This document shows positions 52,013 through 60,153 of a DNA stretch of 64,000 bases, one piece after another (positions within the stretch are counted from its first letter, which is position 1; each line of letters opens with the position of its first letter). The DNA comes from Marivibrio sp040218065 (GTDB lineage: Bacteria > Pseudomonadota > Alphaproteobacteria > UBA8366 > Aestuariispiraceae): the NCBI RefSeq assembly GCF_040218065.1, contig NZ_JAVJQE010000010.1, positions 186,001-250,000 of the forward strand, given 5' to 3'. The notes under the pieces were generated by a model. It searched no databases and was not told the origin of the DNA. It saw only the letters and a list, made by a program, of their open reading frames with translations. The position numbers were made by a program, and so were the translations under genes.

Positions 52013-53284
52013 ATGACTGAAACCGCCCCCCAATCCGATCCCGCCCGCCCCGCGCCGACGCAGACCGCCGAGCGGACGATCCCCGTCAATCTGCGCCAAA
52101 GCGGGCAGAACGACGTCTCGCTTTTGATCGGCACGCGCGTGCGCAAATCGCCCTTTTGGCACAAGTCCGTCGAGCACGGCGTGCGCGCCGCCACCGTCTA
52201 TAACCGCATGTATCATCCCCGCCTGTACTTCACCGAAGAAGAAGGCGGGTTGCTGGGCGAGTACGAGTACCTGACCCGCTACGTCACCTTGTGGAACGTC
52301 GCGGTCGAACGCCAGATCCGGGTGAAGGGTCCGGACGCCCTCGCCTTCGTCGACCGGGTCGTCACCCGGCGGATGACGGGCGACGACGAACTGGCTCCGG
52401 GCAAGGCGCGCTACGTCGTGCTGTGCGATCAGGACGGCGGGATCGTCAACGACCCCGTTCTGCTGCGGATCGCCGAGGACGAATTCTGGTTCTCGATTTC
52501 CGATTCCGACGTGCTGCTGTGGTTCAAGGGACTGAACCAGGGCTTCGGATTCGACGTGCGGCTGGAAGAGATCGACGCCAGCCCGGTGCAGGTGCAGGGG
52601 CCGCTGGCGCGCGACCTGATGCGCGATCTGGCGGGCGCGGCGATCGACGATCTCAAATTCTACAATCTGATGGAGACCGAGATCGCCGGCCGCCCCGTCG
52701 TCATAAGCCGCACCGGCTTCTCGGCCGAGATCGGCTACGAGATCTATCTGCGCGACGCGACGAACAACGCCGACGCGCTGTGGGACGCGATCGTGGCGGC
52801 CGGGCGTCCCTACAATCTGAAGGTCGTCGCGCCGGGCCACATCCGCCGTATCGAAGCCGGCATTCTTTCCTACGGCCAGGACATGGATCTGGAGACCAAC
52901 CCCTTTGAGGTCGGGCTCGGCTGGCAGGTGCATCTGGATAAGGAAGACTTCATCGGCCGCGACGCGCTCGCCCGCATCCAGGAGAAAGGGCCGGCGCGCA
53001 AGCTCGCCGGGCTCACCTTCGCCGGCCGGCCGATCACCTGGTACAACGCCGATTTCTGGATCGTGCGCGACGCCGACGCGCAGGCCCCGATCGGCTACGT
53101 CACCAGCGCCTTCTGGTCGCCCAAGCTCGGCTGCAACATCGCCCTCGCCATGCTGCCGGCCGACCGGGCGGAGGAGGGTCAGGCCCTGACCCTCGACCGC
53201 CCGGGCGAACCGGAGCCGGTCGCCGCCCAGATCGCGCCCGTCCCGTTCTTCGATCCGGAACGCACGCTCTCCAAGGCGGCGTGA
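52013..53284 (+). CDS. GcvT-fold aminomethyltransferase family protein, DmdA-like
   Basis: 423 residues. RKSPFWHKSVEHGVRAATVYNRMYHP, LTRYVTLWNVAVERQIRVKGPDALAFVDRVVTR, ARYVVLCDQDGGIVNDPVLLRIAEDEFWFSISDSDVLLWFKGL and SPVQVQGPLARDLM are the signatures shared by dimethylsulfoniopropionate demethylase (DmdA) and its close relatives. The family moves a methyl group to tetrahydrofolate. Whether this is true DmdA or a related demethylase cannot be told by eye, because paralogues are common. Single gene, ribosome binding site CGGAGGA, convergent with phoX. Confidence 0.78.
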   Translation: MTETAPQSDPARPAPTQTAERTIPVNLRQSGQNDVSLLIGTRVRKSPFWHKSVEHGVRAATVYNRMYHPRLYFTEEEGGLLGEYEYLTRYVTLWNVAVERQIRVKGPDALAFVDRVVTRRMTGDDELAPGKARYVVLCDQDGGIVNDPVLLRIAEDEFWFSISDSDVLLWFKGLNQGFGFDVRLEEIDASPVQVQGPLARDLMRDLAGAAIDDLKFYNLMETEIAGRPVVISRTGFSAEIGYEIYLRDATNNADALWDAIVAAGRPYNLKVVAPGHIRRIEAGILSYGQDMDLETNPFEVGLGWQVHLDKEDFIGRDALARIQEKGPARKLAGLTFAGRPITWYNADFWIVRDADAQAPIGYVTSAFWSPKLGCNIALAMLPADRAEEGQALTLDRPGEPEPVAAQIAPVPFFDPERTLSKAA

Positions 53285-53293
53285 CGCCCAGGG

Positions 53294-55270
53294 TCAGCCG
53301 ATCCGGCCGCCGCCCTGTTTGGTGATCATCACCACCGACGGGCGCGGCGGCATGCCGTCCTGGAAATCGGGCCAGCGGGTGGCGGGGTCGTCGAAGCTCG
53401 ACGCCCGGCCGAATTCGGCCCACTTCGAGACGCCGGCGTCCGCAGGGTGCTGGACCGCGACGAACAGCGTCTCCCCGTCGTCGGTGAAGAGCGGGCCGCA
53501 GAGCTCCGCGCCGACCGGGCAGCGGAAGAAGTGCCGCCCGCTGCCGCGCGCCGGCCCTTCGGTGTCCAGCGCCCACAAACCGTCGCAGCGGTCTGAATGG
53601 GAGCCCGGCCGGTTGCCGTCGGTCGAAATCCATAGCCGGCCAGACGGGTCGACGGCGGCGTTGTCGGGGTCGGTGAACCAGCCGTTCTCGGTCGTCTCCG
53701 GCCCCCATTTCGCGCCGACGTCGCCGGTCGGCTCGCCGCACATCACCAGCATGTCCCAGGTCATGGTCGCGGCCGCGTGGTCGCCGTAGGGCGCGCTGAT
53801 CTCGATGATGTGGCCGTGGCCGTTCTCGGGGCGCGGGTTGGCGGCGTTAAGCTGATCGGCGGTCCGCTTGGAGTTGTTGGTCAGCATGACGTAGACCTTG
53901 CCCGTCGCCGGGTTCGGCTGCACGTCCTCCGGGCGGTCCATCGGCGTGGCGCCCAGCAGATCGGCGGCGAGGCGCGCGTCGATCAGCACGTCCGCCTGGC
54001 TTTCGAAGCCGTTCTCGGCGGTGAGCGGACCCTGGCCGTGGACCAGGGGCATCCATTCGACCGACCCGTCCGCGTCGAAGCGCGCGACCGACAACTCGCC
54101 CGAATCCAGCAGGTCGCGGTTGGCCGCGGGGTTGCTGGGATCGTAGGGCTTTTCGGTGACGAAGCGGTAGACGTAATCGAAGCGCTGATCGTCGCCCATA
54201 TAGAGGACCACCCGGCCGTCCGCGTTGACGATCGTCTCCGCGCCCTCGTGCTTGAAGCGGCCGAGCGCGGTGCGCTTCACCGGCGTGGAGGTCGGATCTT
54301 TCGGATCGACCTCGACCACCCAACCGAAGCGGTTGGGCTCGTTCGGCTCGCGGGCGATGTCGAAGCGCTCGTCGAACTTGCCCCAGGCGTACCATTCGCC
54401 CGGCGCGCCGTAGCGCTTGAGCGAGGCGGCCTCAGGGTGCGCGTCCAGCGCCTCCCTGCCCCAGAAATAGCCGTGGAAATTCTCCTCGGCCATCAGATAG
54501 GTGCCCCACGGCGTCATGCCCCCGGCGCAGTTGTTGATGGTGCCCAAGACCGCGCGGCCCGTGGGATCGGCGTTGGTCTTCAGGCGCGCATGGCCGGCCG
54601 CGGGCCCCGCCAGGCGCATCGGCGTGTTGGCCGTGATGCGCCGGTTGTAGGGGCTGCCCTGGACGACGAACCACTTGCCGGCCGCGCCGCGCCGGATCTC
54701 GAGGACGGAGCCGCCGTGGGCCGCCTGTTCGATCGCGACCAGCTCGGCCGTCATCTCCGCGAAGCCGGCGTCTTCCTGGTCGCCGACGCCGGGGAACATC
54801 AGTTCTTCGTTGGTGTATTCGTGATTGACGCACAACAGCGCCCGGTCGTCGTCCAGCGGCGCCAGACCGATGTAATCGTTGTTGTAGCCGAACTGCTTGG
54901 CCTGCGCCGCCGCCGTCTGGTTTTGCGGATCGAAGGCGGGCGCGTCGGCTTCGACCGGATCGCCCCAGCGGATCAGCACGTCGGCGTCGTAGCCCGCGGC
55001 CACATGGTGCGTCGCGTCGACGCCCGCCTTGATCTCCTCGAAAGTAAAGCCGCTCGCCGAAGCCGCGCGGACGGTCGGCGCGAAGGCCGGCAGCGCGGCT
55101 GCGGCGACGCCGGTCGCGAGCAGGCCCTTCAGCGCCTGGCGGCGGGACAGGACGGCGTCGAAATGCGGCGCCCGGCTCGGGTTGGTCGGCCGATCGTCAT
55201 GCGCCTCCAGTCGGCGGTCGCGCGACAGGCGGCGCTGATCTTCGGATAGGGTGGAACGACGCTCGTGCAT
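53294..55270 (-). CDS. phoX: PhoX-type alkaline phosphatase
   Basis: 658 residues. A long N-terminus leads to a twin-arginine signal (SRRQALKGLLATGVAAAALPAFA, about 42-64). Conserved PhoX segments include DYIGL, LLCVNHEYTNEELMFPG, NNCAGGMTPWGTYLMAEENFHGYFWG, GWVVEVDP, KHEGAE, VLYMGDDQRFDYVYRFV, NWG-free PEDVQPNPATGKVYVMLTNN and GLWISTDGN-like WISTDGNRPGSH. PhoX is a calcium/iron periplasmic monoesterase, induced under phosphate starvation in marine bacteria. A PHO-box array lies 73-100 bases upstream of the ATG. Confidence 0.93.
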   Translation of the reverse strand: MHERRSTLSEDQRRLSRDRRLEAHDDRPTNPSRAPHFDAVLSRRQALKGLLATGVAAAALPAFAPTVRAASASGFTFEEIKAGVDATHHVAAGYDADVLIRWGDPVEADAPAFDPQNQTAAAQAKQFGYNNDYIGLAPLDDDRALLCVNHEYTNEELMFPGVGDQEDAGFAEMTAELVAIEQAAHGGSVLEIRRGAAGKWFVVQGSPYNRRITANTPMRLAGPAAGHARLKTNADPTGRAVLGTINNCAGGMTPWGTYLMAEENFHGYFWGREALDAHPEAASLKRYGAPGEWYAWGKFDERFDIAREPNEPNRFGWVVEVDPKDPTSTPVKRTALGRFKHEGAETIVNADGRVVLYMGDDQRFDYVYRFVTEKPYDPSNPAANRDLLDSGELSVARFDADGSVEWMPLVHGQGPLTAENGFESQADVLIDARLAADLLGATPMDRPEDVQPNPATGKVYVMLTNNSKRTADQLNAANPRPENGHGHIIEISAPYGDHAAATMTWDMLVMCGEPTGDVGAKWGPETTENGWFTDPDNAAVDPSGRLWISTDGNRPGSHSDRCDGLWALDTEGPARGSGRHFFRCPVGAELCGPLFTDDGETLFVAVQHPADAGVSKWAEFGRASSFDDPATRWPDFQDGMPPRPSVVMITKQGGGRIG

Positions 55271-55342
55271 GGCTGTGGGGTCCCTTCTTCAGAGGTTGAG
55301 GGGTTGAGAGCGCTCGTTCTATGCGCGTTGCCTTGCCGCTTG

Positions 55343-55370
55343 GTGACGTCCGGGTGACGGAGCTGTGACG
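55343..55370 (-). promoter_or_regulatory. PHO box (three 11-bp-spaced half sites) of phoX
   Basis: On the minus strand the hexamer CGTCAC occurs three times at exact 11-base steps (55370-55365, 55359-55354, 55348-55343). This is the PhoB half-site spacing (7-base repeats with 4-base gaps; E. coli consensus CTGTCAT). It lies in front of phoX, a classical Pho-regulon gene, so PhoB control is the natural reading. Confidence 0.72.
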
Positions 55371-55393
55371 GCGGCCCGTCCGGTCTGACCTTG

Positions 55394-55422
55394 TGATCCG
55401 GTCGGCGTGAATCCCCGTATAG
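55394..55422 (+). promoter_or_regulatory. RpoE/ChrR-type (ECF11-like) promoter of the photolyase operon
   Basis: TGATCC (55394-55399), then 16 bases, then CGTATAG (55416-55422). The known RpoE-ChrR promoter of Rhodobacter is TGATCC-N18-TAAGA, preceded by CG; here the equivalent is TGATCC-N18-TATAG. It is 66 bases before the ATG of the first gene and 24 bases from the PHO box of the divergent phoX. Confidence 0.6.
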
Positions 55423-55487
55423 CGCATGAGACAAATCAGACGGCCCGCGAGAGGCCCCTTGCTTCGTGGATGAGAGGACGGAACGCA

Positions 55488-56165
55488 ATGACTTTGACGC
55501 GACGGGATTTCGCCGCCGCCGGCGCGGCTTTCGCCCTTACAGGCGCTGCGTTCGCCGGCGGGGCCGCGCCGGCCGTCGCAGCCGGCGATTCGTCCGACGC
55601 GCAGACGTTGGACTTCAAGGTGCTGCGCGACGGCTCTGAGATCGGTCGCCACCGTTTGCAGATCAGTCGGGACGGCGCGCGCACGATGGTCGATATCGAC
55701 ATTGATCTGGAGGTCGGCTTCGGGCCGCTGGTGCTCTATCGCTACGTCCATCGCAACCGCGAAGTTTGGGAGGGCGGGAAATTCGTGCGTTTCGAGTCGC
55801 GCACCGACGATGACGGCGAGACCTATGAAGTGACGGCTGAGCGGCGAAATCGCGACATCGTGGTCGACCGAAAGCCGGCTGACGACTATCGCATCGACCG
55901 GCCCGACGTGCTGCCGACCAGCTACTGGAACGAAGCGACCGTACGTCAGCAGGTGCTGCTCGACACCCAGAAGGGTCGGAAGATGGAGGTTCAGGTCGAG
56001 GATCTCGGCTGGGACGAAATCGAAGCCTCCGGCAGCCTCATTCGCGCGCGCAAATACGAGATGCGCGGCGACCTTCGCTTGACCCTCTGGTACGACGAAA
56101 GCGGGCGTTGGGTGAAGCTGCTGTTCCCCTTCAAGGGCGCCACCATCGAATATGTGATGAAGTGA
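55488..56165 (+). CDS. DUF6134-like exported protein, first gene of the photolyase operon
   Basis: 225 residues from the ATG at 55488 (GAGGA ribosome binding site). A twin-arginine signal (TRRDFAAAGAAFALTGAAFAGG) is followed by a beta-rich domain: TLDFKVLRDGSEIGRHRLQISRDG, VEVGFGPLVLYRY, W-x-x-G-K-F-V-R-F-E-S-R-T-DDDG, and W-Y-D-E-S-G-R-W-V-K-L-L-F-P-F-K-G-A-T-I-E-Y at the end. This matches periplasmic DUF6134 proteins of unknown function. The photolyase gene starts 2 bases after its stop, so they are one operon. Confidence 0.8.
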   Translation: MTLTRRDFAAAGAAFALTGAAFAGGAAPAVAAGDSSDAQTLDFKVLRDGSEIGRHRLQISRDGARTMVDIDIDLEVGFGPLVLYRYVHRNREVWEGGKFVRFESRTDDDGETYEVTAERRNRDIVVDRKPADDYRIDRPDVLPTSYWNEATVRQQVLLDTQKGRKMEVQVEDLGWDEIEASGSLIRARKYEMRGDLRLTLWYDESGRWVKLLFPFKGATIEYVMK

Positions 56166-56166
56166 C

Positions 56167-57738
56167 GTGACCTCCGCCGACGCCCCGTCGGACGGTCCGG
56201 CCCTGCGTCTCGTCCTCGGCGATCAACTGAGCCGATCCGTCGCCGCGCTGCGCGATCTCGATCCCGCGAGGGACGTTGTGCTGATCGCCGAAGTGCAGGC
56301 GGAGGCGTCGTACGTTCCGCACCATCCCAAGAAAATCGCCTTCCTTTTCTCGGCCATGCGCCATTTCGCCGCCGAGCTCGAGAGCGAGGGCGTACGCGTA
56401 CGCTATGTTCGCCTGGAAGATCCCGAGAACAGCGGCGATTTGGGCGGCGAGATCGCGCGCGCCTTCGCGGACGAGGCGGTCGCGCGGCTGGTCTGCACCG
56501 CCTGCGGCGAGCACCGCCTCGACGCCGAGATGCGCGGTTGGGCCGAGCGGCTGGACCGCCCGGTCGAGATCCGCGCGGACGACCGGTTCCTGTGCGATCT
56601 GGACTGGTTCTTCGGCTGGGCGGAGGGGCGCAAGATGCTGCGGATGGAGCATTTCTATCGCGAAATGCGCCGCGCCACGGGCTTGCTGATGACCGGCGAC
56701 GGCGAGCCGGAAGGCGGGCGATGGAATTTCGATCACGACAACCGCAAGCCGCCGGACGCGAATACGGGCGAAGGCGGGCTGTTCCGCCCGCCGCACCCCC
56801 CGCGGTTCCGACCCGACGAGACGACCCAGGCCGTGTTGGCGCTGGTCGACGCGCGGTTCGGCGACCGCTTCGGCGATGTGCAGCCCTTCGACTACGCCGT
56901 GACGCGGGCCGACGCGGAAGCCGCGCTGGACGCCTTCATCGCGGAGCGTCTGGCGCTGTTCGGCGATTATCAGGACGCGATGACGCCGAGCGAGGACCAC
57001 CTCTATCACGCGGTGCTCTCGCTCTATCTGAACGCCGGTCTGCTGGATCCGATGAGCGTCTGCCGCGCAGCCGAACGGGCCTATCACGAGGGCCGCGCGC
57101 CGTTGAACGCGGTCGAGGGCTTTATCCGCCAAATTCTGGGGTGGCGCGAATATGTGCGCGGGATCTATTGGCTGAAGGGTCCCGACTACGGCGAGAGCAA
57201 TTTTTTCGAGGCCGAACGCGACCTGCCCGGCTTCTATTGGACGGGCGAGACGGAGATGGCCTGCTTGGCGCATGCGATCGAGGAGACCAAGCGTCTCGCC
57301 TACGCCCACCATATCCAGCGCCTGATGCTGACCGGAACCTTCGCGCTGTTGGCGGGGATCGCGCCGAAACAGGTTTGCGCATGGTATCTCGCCGTCTACG
57401 CCGACGCCTATGAATGGGTGGAGTTGCCGAACACTCACGGCATGGCGCTTTACGCCGACGGCGGGGTCATGGCCTCCAAGCCCTACGCCGCCAGCGGCAA
57501 GTACATCGACCGCATGTCGACCTACTGCAAAGGCTGCGCCTATGACGTCAAAAAACGCACGGGCCCTGGCGCCTGCCCCTTCAACTACCTTTATTGGGAT
57601 TTCCTGATGCGCAATGAAGACAAGCTTAAAGGCAACCCGCGGATGGGCATGCCGTTGAAGACCTTGAACCGCATGACGCCTGCGACGCGCGAGGACGTTC
57701 GGCGCGACGCCGCCGCCTTCCTAGACGCTCTCGCCTGA
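56167..57738 (+). CDS. phrB: Iron-sulfur bacterial photolyase (PhrB/CryB type, (6-4) lesions)
   Basis: 523 residues from a GTG at 56167. N-terminal Rossmann domain begins LRLVLGDQLSRSVAALRDLDP. The C-terminal FAD-binding domain has LGWREYVRGIYWLKGPDYGESNFF and HHIQRLMLTGTFALLAGIAPKQVCAWYLAVYADAYEWVELPNTHGMAL. Four Cys for the [4Fe-4S] cluster are in QVCAWY (about 403) and CKGC plus GACPF (about 452-468). It repairs UV (6-4) photoproducts using blue light. It is followed by SDR and SnoaL-like genes, the neighbourhood seen in RpoE-ChrR (singlet oxygen) regulons. Confidence 0.93.
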   Translation: MTSADAPSDGPALRLVLGDQLSRSVAALRDLDPARDVVLIAEVQAEASYVPHHPKKIAFLFSAMRHFAAELESEGVRVRYVRLEDPENSGDLGGEIARAFADEAVARLVCTACGEHRLDAEMRGWAERLDRPVEIRADDRFLCDLDWFFGWAEGRKMLRMEHFYREMRRATGLLMTGDGEPEGGRWNFDHDNRKPPDANTGEGGLFRPPHPPRFRPDETTQAVLALVDARFGDRFGDVQPFDYAVTRADAEAALDAFIAERLALFGDYQDAMTPSEDHLYHAVLSLYLNAGLLDPMSVCRAAERAYHEGRAPLNAVEGFIRQILGWREYVRGIYWLKGPDYGESNFFEAERDLPGFYWTGETEMACLAHAIEETKRLAYAHHIQRLMLTGTFALLAGIAPKQVCAWYLAVYADAYEWVELPNTHGMALYADGGVMASKPYAASGKYIDRMSTYCKGCAYDVKKRTGPGACPFNYLYWDFLMRNEDKLKGNPRMGMPLKTLNRMTPATREDVRRDAAAFLDALA

Positions 57739-57761
57739 CACCCGGACCCAAGGAGGGCCCC

Positions 57762-58523
57762 ATGACGACGCCCCGCTCCCCCCTCTGGATCGTCGGCGCC
57801 AGCCAGGGCATCGGCGAAGCGCTGGCGCTGCACGCCGCGCGCGCCGGCGCCCAGGTGGCGATCAGCGCGCGCTCCGAGGACAAGCTGAAGGCCGTCGCCG
57901 AGAAGGACAAGCACGGCCGCATCCAGGTCTTCCCGTGCGACGTGACCGACGCCTCCTCGGTCGCCGAGGCGGTCGCGGCGATCGAGAAGGCAATGGGTCC
58001 GATCGGAACCGCCGTCCTCAACGCCGGCACGCACAAGGAGACCCCGGTCGACGACTTTCACGCCGCCGACGTGGAGCGCATCTTCGGCCTGAACGTCTTC
58101 GGAACCGCGACGGTGCTGGAGGTTCTGATGCCCAAGATGGTCGCGCGCAAGCGCGGCCATCTGGCGCTCGTCTCCTCGGTCGCGGGCTATCGCGGTCTGC
58201 CGAAGGCGGCGGCCTATTGCGGCAGCAAGGCGGCCGTCATCGCAATGGCCGAATCGCTGAAGGCGGAGCTCGACGGGCGCGGCGTGAAGATGCAGGTGAT
58301 CTGCCCCGGATTCGTGCGCACGCCGCTGACCGACCAGAACGACTTCGAGATGCCCTATCTGATGGAGCCGGAGGACGCGGCCGAGCGTATCTGGGACGGC
58401 CTCAAGTCCGATCGCTTCGAAATCGCCTTTCCGACGCGCTTCGTGATGCAGTTGAAGACGCTGCGCGCGCTGCCGCCCGGCGTCTATTTCCCGCTGATCC
58501 GCAAGGCGACGGGCGTGGGATGA
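57762..58523 (+). CDS. SDR family oxidoreductase of the photolyase operon
   Basis: 253 residues. LWIVGASQGIGEALALHAARAGAQVAISARSEDKL (NADP-type loop with Arg), LNAGTHKE, SSVAGYRG and the catalytic Y-x-x-x-K as AYCGSKAAVI. The C-terminus is extended and basic-hydrophobic (RALPPGVYFPLIRKATG), possibly membrane-associated. Ribosome binding site AAGGAGGG. It starts 24 bases after phrB and overlaps the next gene by ATGA. The substrate is unknown; a lipid or aldehyde damage product is plausible given the context. Confidence 0.9.
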   Translation: MTTPRSPLWIVGASQGIGEALALHAARAGAQVAISARSEDKLKAVAEKDKHGRIQVFPCDVTDASSVAEAVAAIEKAMGPIGTAVLNAGTHKETPVDDFHAADVERIFGLNVFGTATVLEVLMPKMVARKRGHLALVSSVAGYRGLPKAAAYCGSKAAVIAMAESLKAELDGRGVKMQVICPGFVRTPLTDQNDFEMPYLMEPEDAAERIWDGLKSDRFEIAFPTRFVMQLKTLRALPPGVYFPLIRKATGVG

Positions 58524-58969
58524 GCGAAGATCCCAAGATCTTCGAGGCGACCGCGGCTTGGGCGCAGGCGTTCTCGAGCCTGGAGGCCGACGCGCTCGAC
58601 CGCCTGCTCGCGCTGGCCGATCCGAAGATCCGTTTCACCGATCCGTTCAATGACGTCGTCGGGCGCGAGAAGCTCGCCGCCGTCTTCCGCGACATGTATG
58701 AGACCTGCGTCGATCCCCGCTTCGAGATCGTCGAGGTGGCAGGCGGGACGCGCGCCGGCTATATCCGCTGGATCTTCCGCTTCCGGCCCAAGGCGCTGAA
58801 ACGCGGGCCGGAATGGCGCGTCGACGGCATGTCGGAAATCCACGTCGGCCCCGACGGCAAGATCACGGCCCATATCGACCATTGGGATTCGGGCGCGCAG
58901 CTGCTCGCCCGTCTGCCGCTGATCGGCGCGCTGGTGCGCCTCGTGCTGCGGCGATTGCGGGTGTCGTGA
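58520..58969 (+). CDS. SnoaL-like (nuclear transport factor 2 fold) protein
   Basis: 149 residues. A cone-shaped NTF2-type fold: LEADALDRLLALADPKIRFTDPFNDVVGREKLAAVFRDMYETCVDPRFEIVEV, and HIDHWDSGAQLL near the end, before a short hydrophobic basic C-terminus (LVRLVLRRLRVS). The D-P-F-N and D-H-W-D patterns are typical of the SnoaL-like members that accompany photolyase, SDR and amine-oxidase-like genes in singlet-oxygen regulons. Its start overlaps the SDR stop (ATGA). Function unknown. Confidence 0.83.
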   Translation: MSEDPKIFEATAAWAQAFSSLEADALDRLLALADPKIRFTDPFNDVVGREKLAAVFRDMYETCVDPRFEIVEVAGGTRAGYIRWIFRFRPKALKRGPEWRVDGMSEIHVGPDGKITAHIDHWDSGAQLLARLPLIGALVRLVLRRLRVS

Positions 58970-59020
58970 GCCAGGAAGCGGTCTAGAGAGGTCGGCCGCG
59001 CAAGCGGCCGGGTGCGGGGC

Positions 59021-60115
59021 TTATAACGCCAACCCTTCTAGCATCGCGCGCTGCGTCTCCACGCCCCGCTCCCAAACGGCGCGCTTCCACCAGTCTTCGT
59101 CGACGAAAAAGGCGTCGCGGATCTGCTGCTTGATCCGAAAGCCCTGGGGGCTGTCCAACGCGCCGTGATGATGCAGCCAATTGTCGGCGCGCACCGCCAG
59201 TTGGACATGGCGGTTGTCGATCGTCCCGAATTCCAGCGCCGCCGCGCTGACCGCCGCGTCGGCGTAGCGCCGCTCGATCCCGTCCAGGATCGTGCCGGAC
59301 AGCGGGACGGTCACGGCCGTCCCGGCGTGGGTCGAGGTCACGTCGCCGCCGAACCAGGAATCGAGCCGCGCCATCGCCGCGGAGGCGGGATCGTGCATCG
59401 CGATTCGCTCCCCATAGCCCGGCGGTCCGAGGCCGGTGTGGTAGTCGAGAACGGCGAGGCGCTTCACGCCCGCGAGGTGCTGATCCAAGAGGCCGAACAA
59501 GGCTTGGCTCGACCAGCTGGGCCCGTCCCCGCCATAGAAGATCCCGACCGGGTCCTGATACTGCCCGCCGGAATGGGCCGCCCGCCAGGCGCGATCGCCC
59601 ATCGCGGCGCGCGCGTCGTCCGCAGCGGCGAGGTTGGCGTCCGCGTCCCAATCGTCCGGCGCCGCAATCGCCCGGATCGCGTCATAGCCGGCGTTGCGCG
59701 GCGGCGCGCCGGCCTCTCGATCGATGAAGTTTCGATTGAGGTCGATATTGTCCTCGTTCACCCGCCGCAGCCAGGAGAAGCCATAGGGATTGACCGCATG
59801 CACCATCAAGAGCGCGGTGTCGGGCGGGAGCGGCGCGGCTTCCGCGCGCGCCTGCAGCGTTCCGATCTGCGCGCCTGCGCCGCAAAATCCCTCCACCCCG
59901 TGGGTCCCGGACAGGATGAGCAGCATCGCCTCCGCGGCGCCCGGCGGGGGGCCGAGGCGCGCGGCGTCCATCCACAAGGCCTCCCCCCGCGCGCCGCGGG
60001 CCGTCTCATGCACCCGGCCGTCGAGCGCCGCGCCGGCTTCGCCCGCCGCCGACAGGAAGCGGCGGCGGCTGTCGACATAGTCGGTCGGGAAGAAGCTTTC
60101 CGGGCTGGCGGGCAT
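59021..60115 (-). CDS. DUF2817 / M14-like metallopeptidase family protein
   Basis: 364 residues. LILSGTHGVEGFCGAGAQIG (H-x-x-E zinc ligands near 72-77), DTALLMVHAVNPYGFSWLRRVNEDNIDLNRNFID, and LAVLDYHTGLGPPGYGERI with a third His ligand, then LEFGT. This is the M14-like DUF2817 arrangement. A cytoplasmic protein without signal peptide. The enzyme's substrate is unknown; related proteins may cleave small acyl or peptide amides. It is divergent from the helicase, with a 38-base gap between start codons. Confidence 0.87.
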   Translation of the reverse strand: MPASPESFFPTDYVDSRRRFLSAAGEAGAALDGRVHETARGARGEALWMDAARLGPPPGAAEAMLLILSGTHGVEGFCGAGAQIGTLQARAEAAPLPPDTALLMVHAVNPYGFSWLRRVNEDNIDLNRNFIDREAGAPPRNAGYDAIRAIAAPDDWDADANLAAADDARAAMGDRAWRAAHSGGQYQDPVGIFYGGDGPSWSSQALFGLLDQHLAGVKRLAVLDYHTGLGPPGYGERIAMHDPASAAMARLDSWFGGDVTSTHAGTAVTVPLSGTILDGIERRYADAAVSAAALEFGTIDNRHVQLAVRADNWLHHHGALDSPQGFRIKQQIRDAFFVDEDWWKRAVWERGVETQRAMLEGLAL

Positions 60116-60153
60116 GGTCTCTCTTGGGCGGACGCCTTAGATTTCGATCTATC

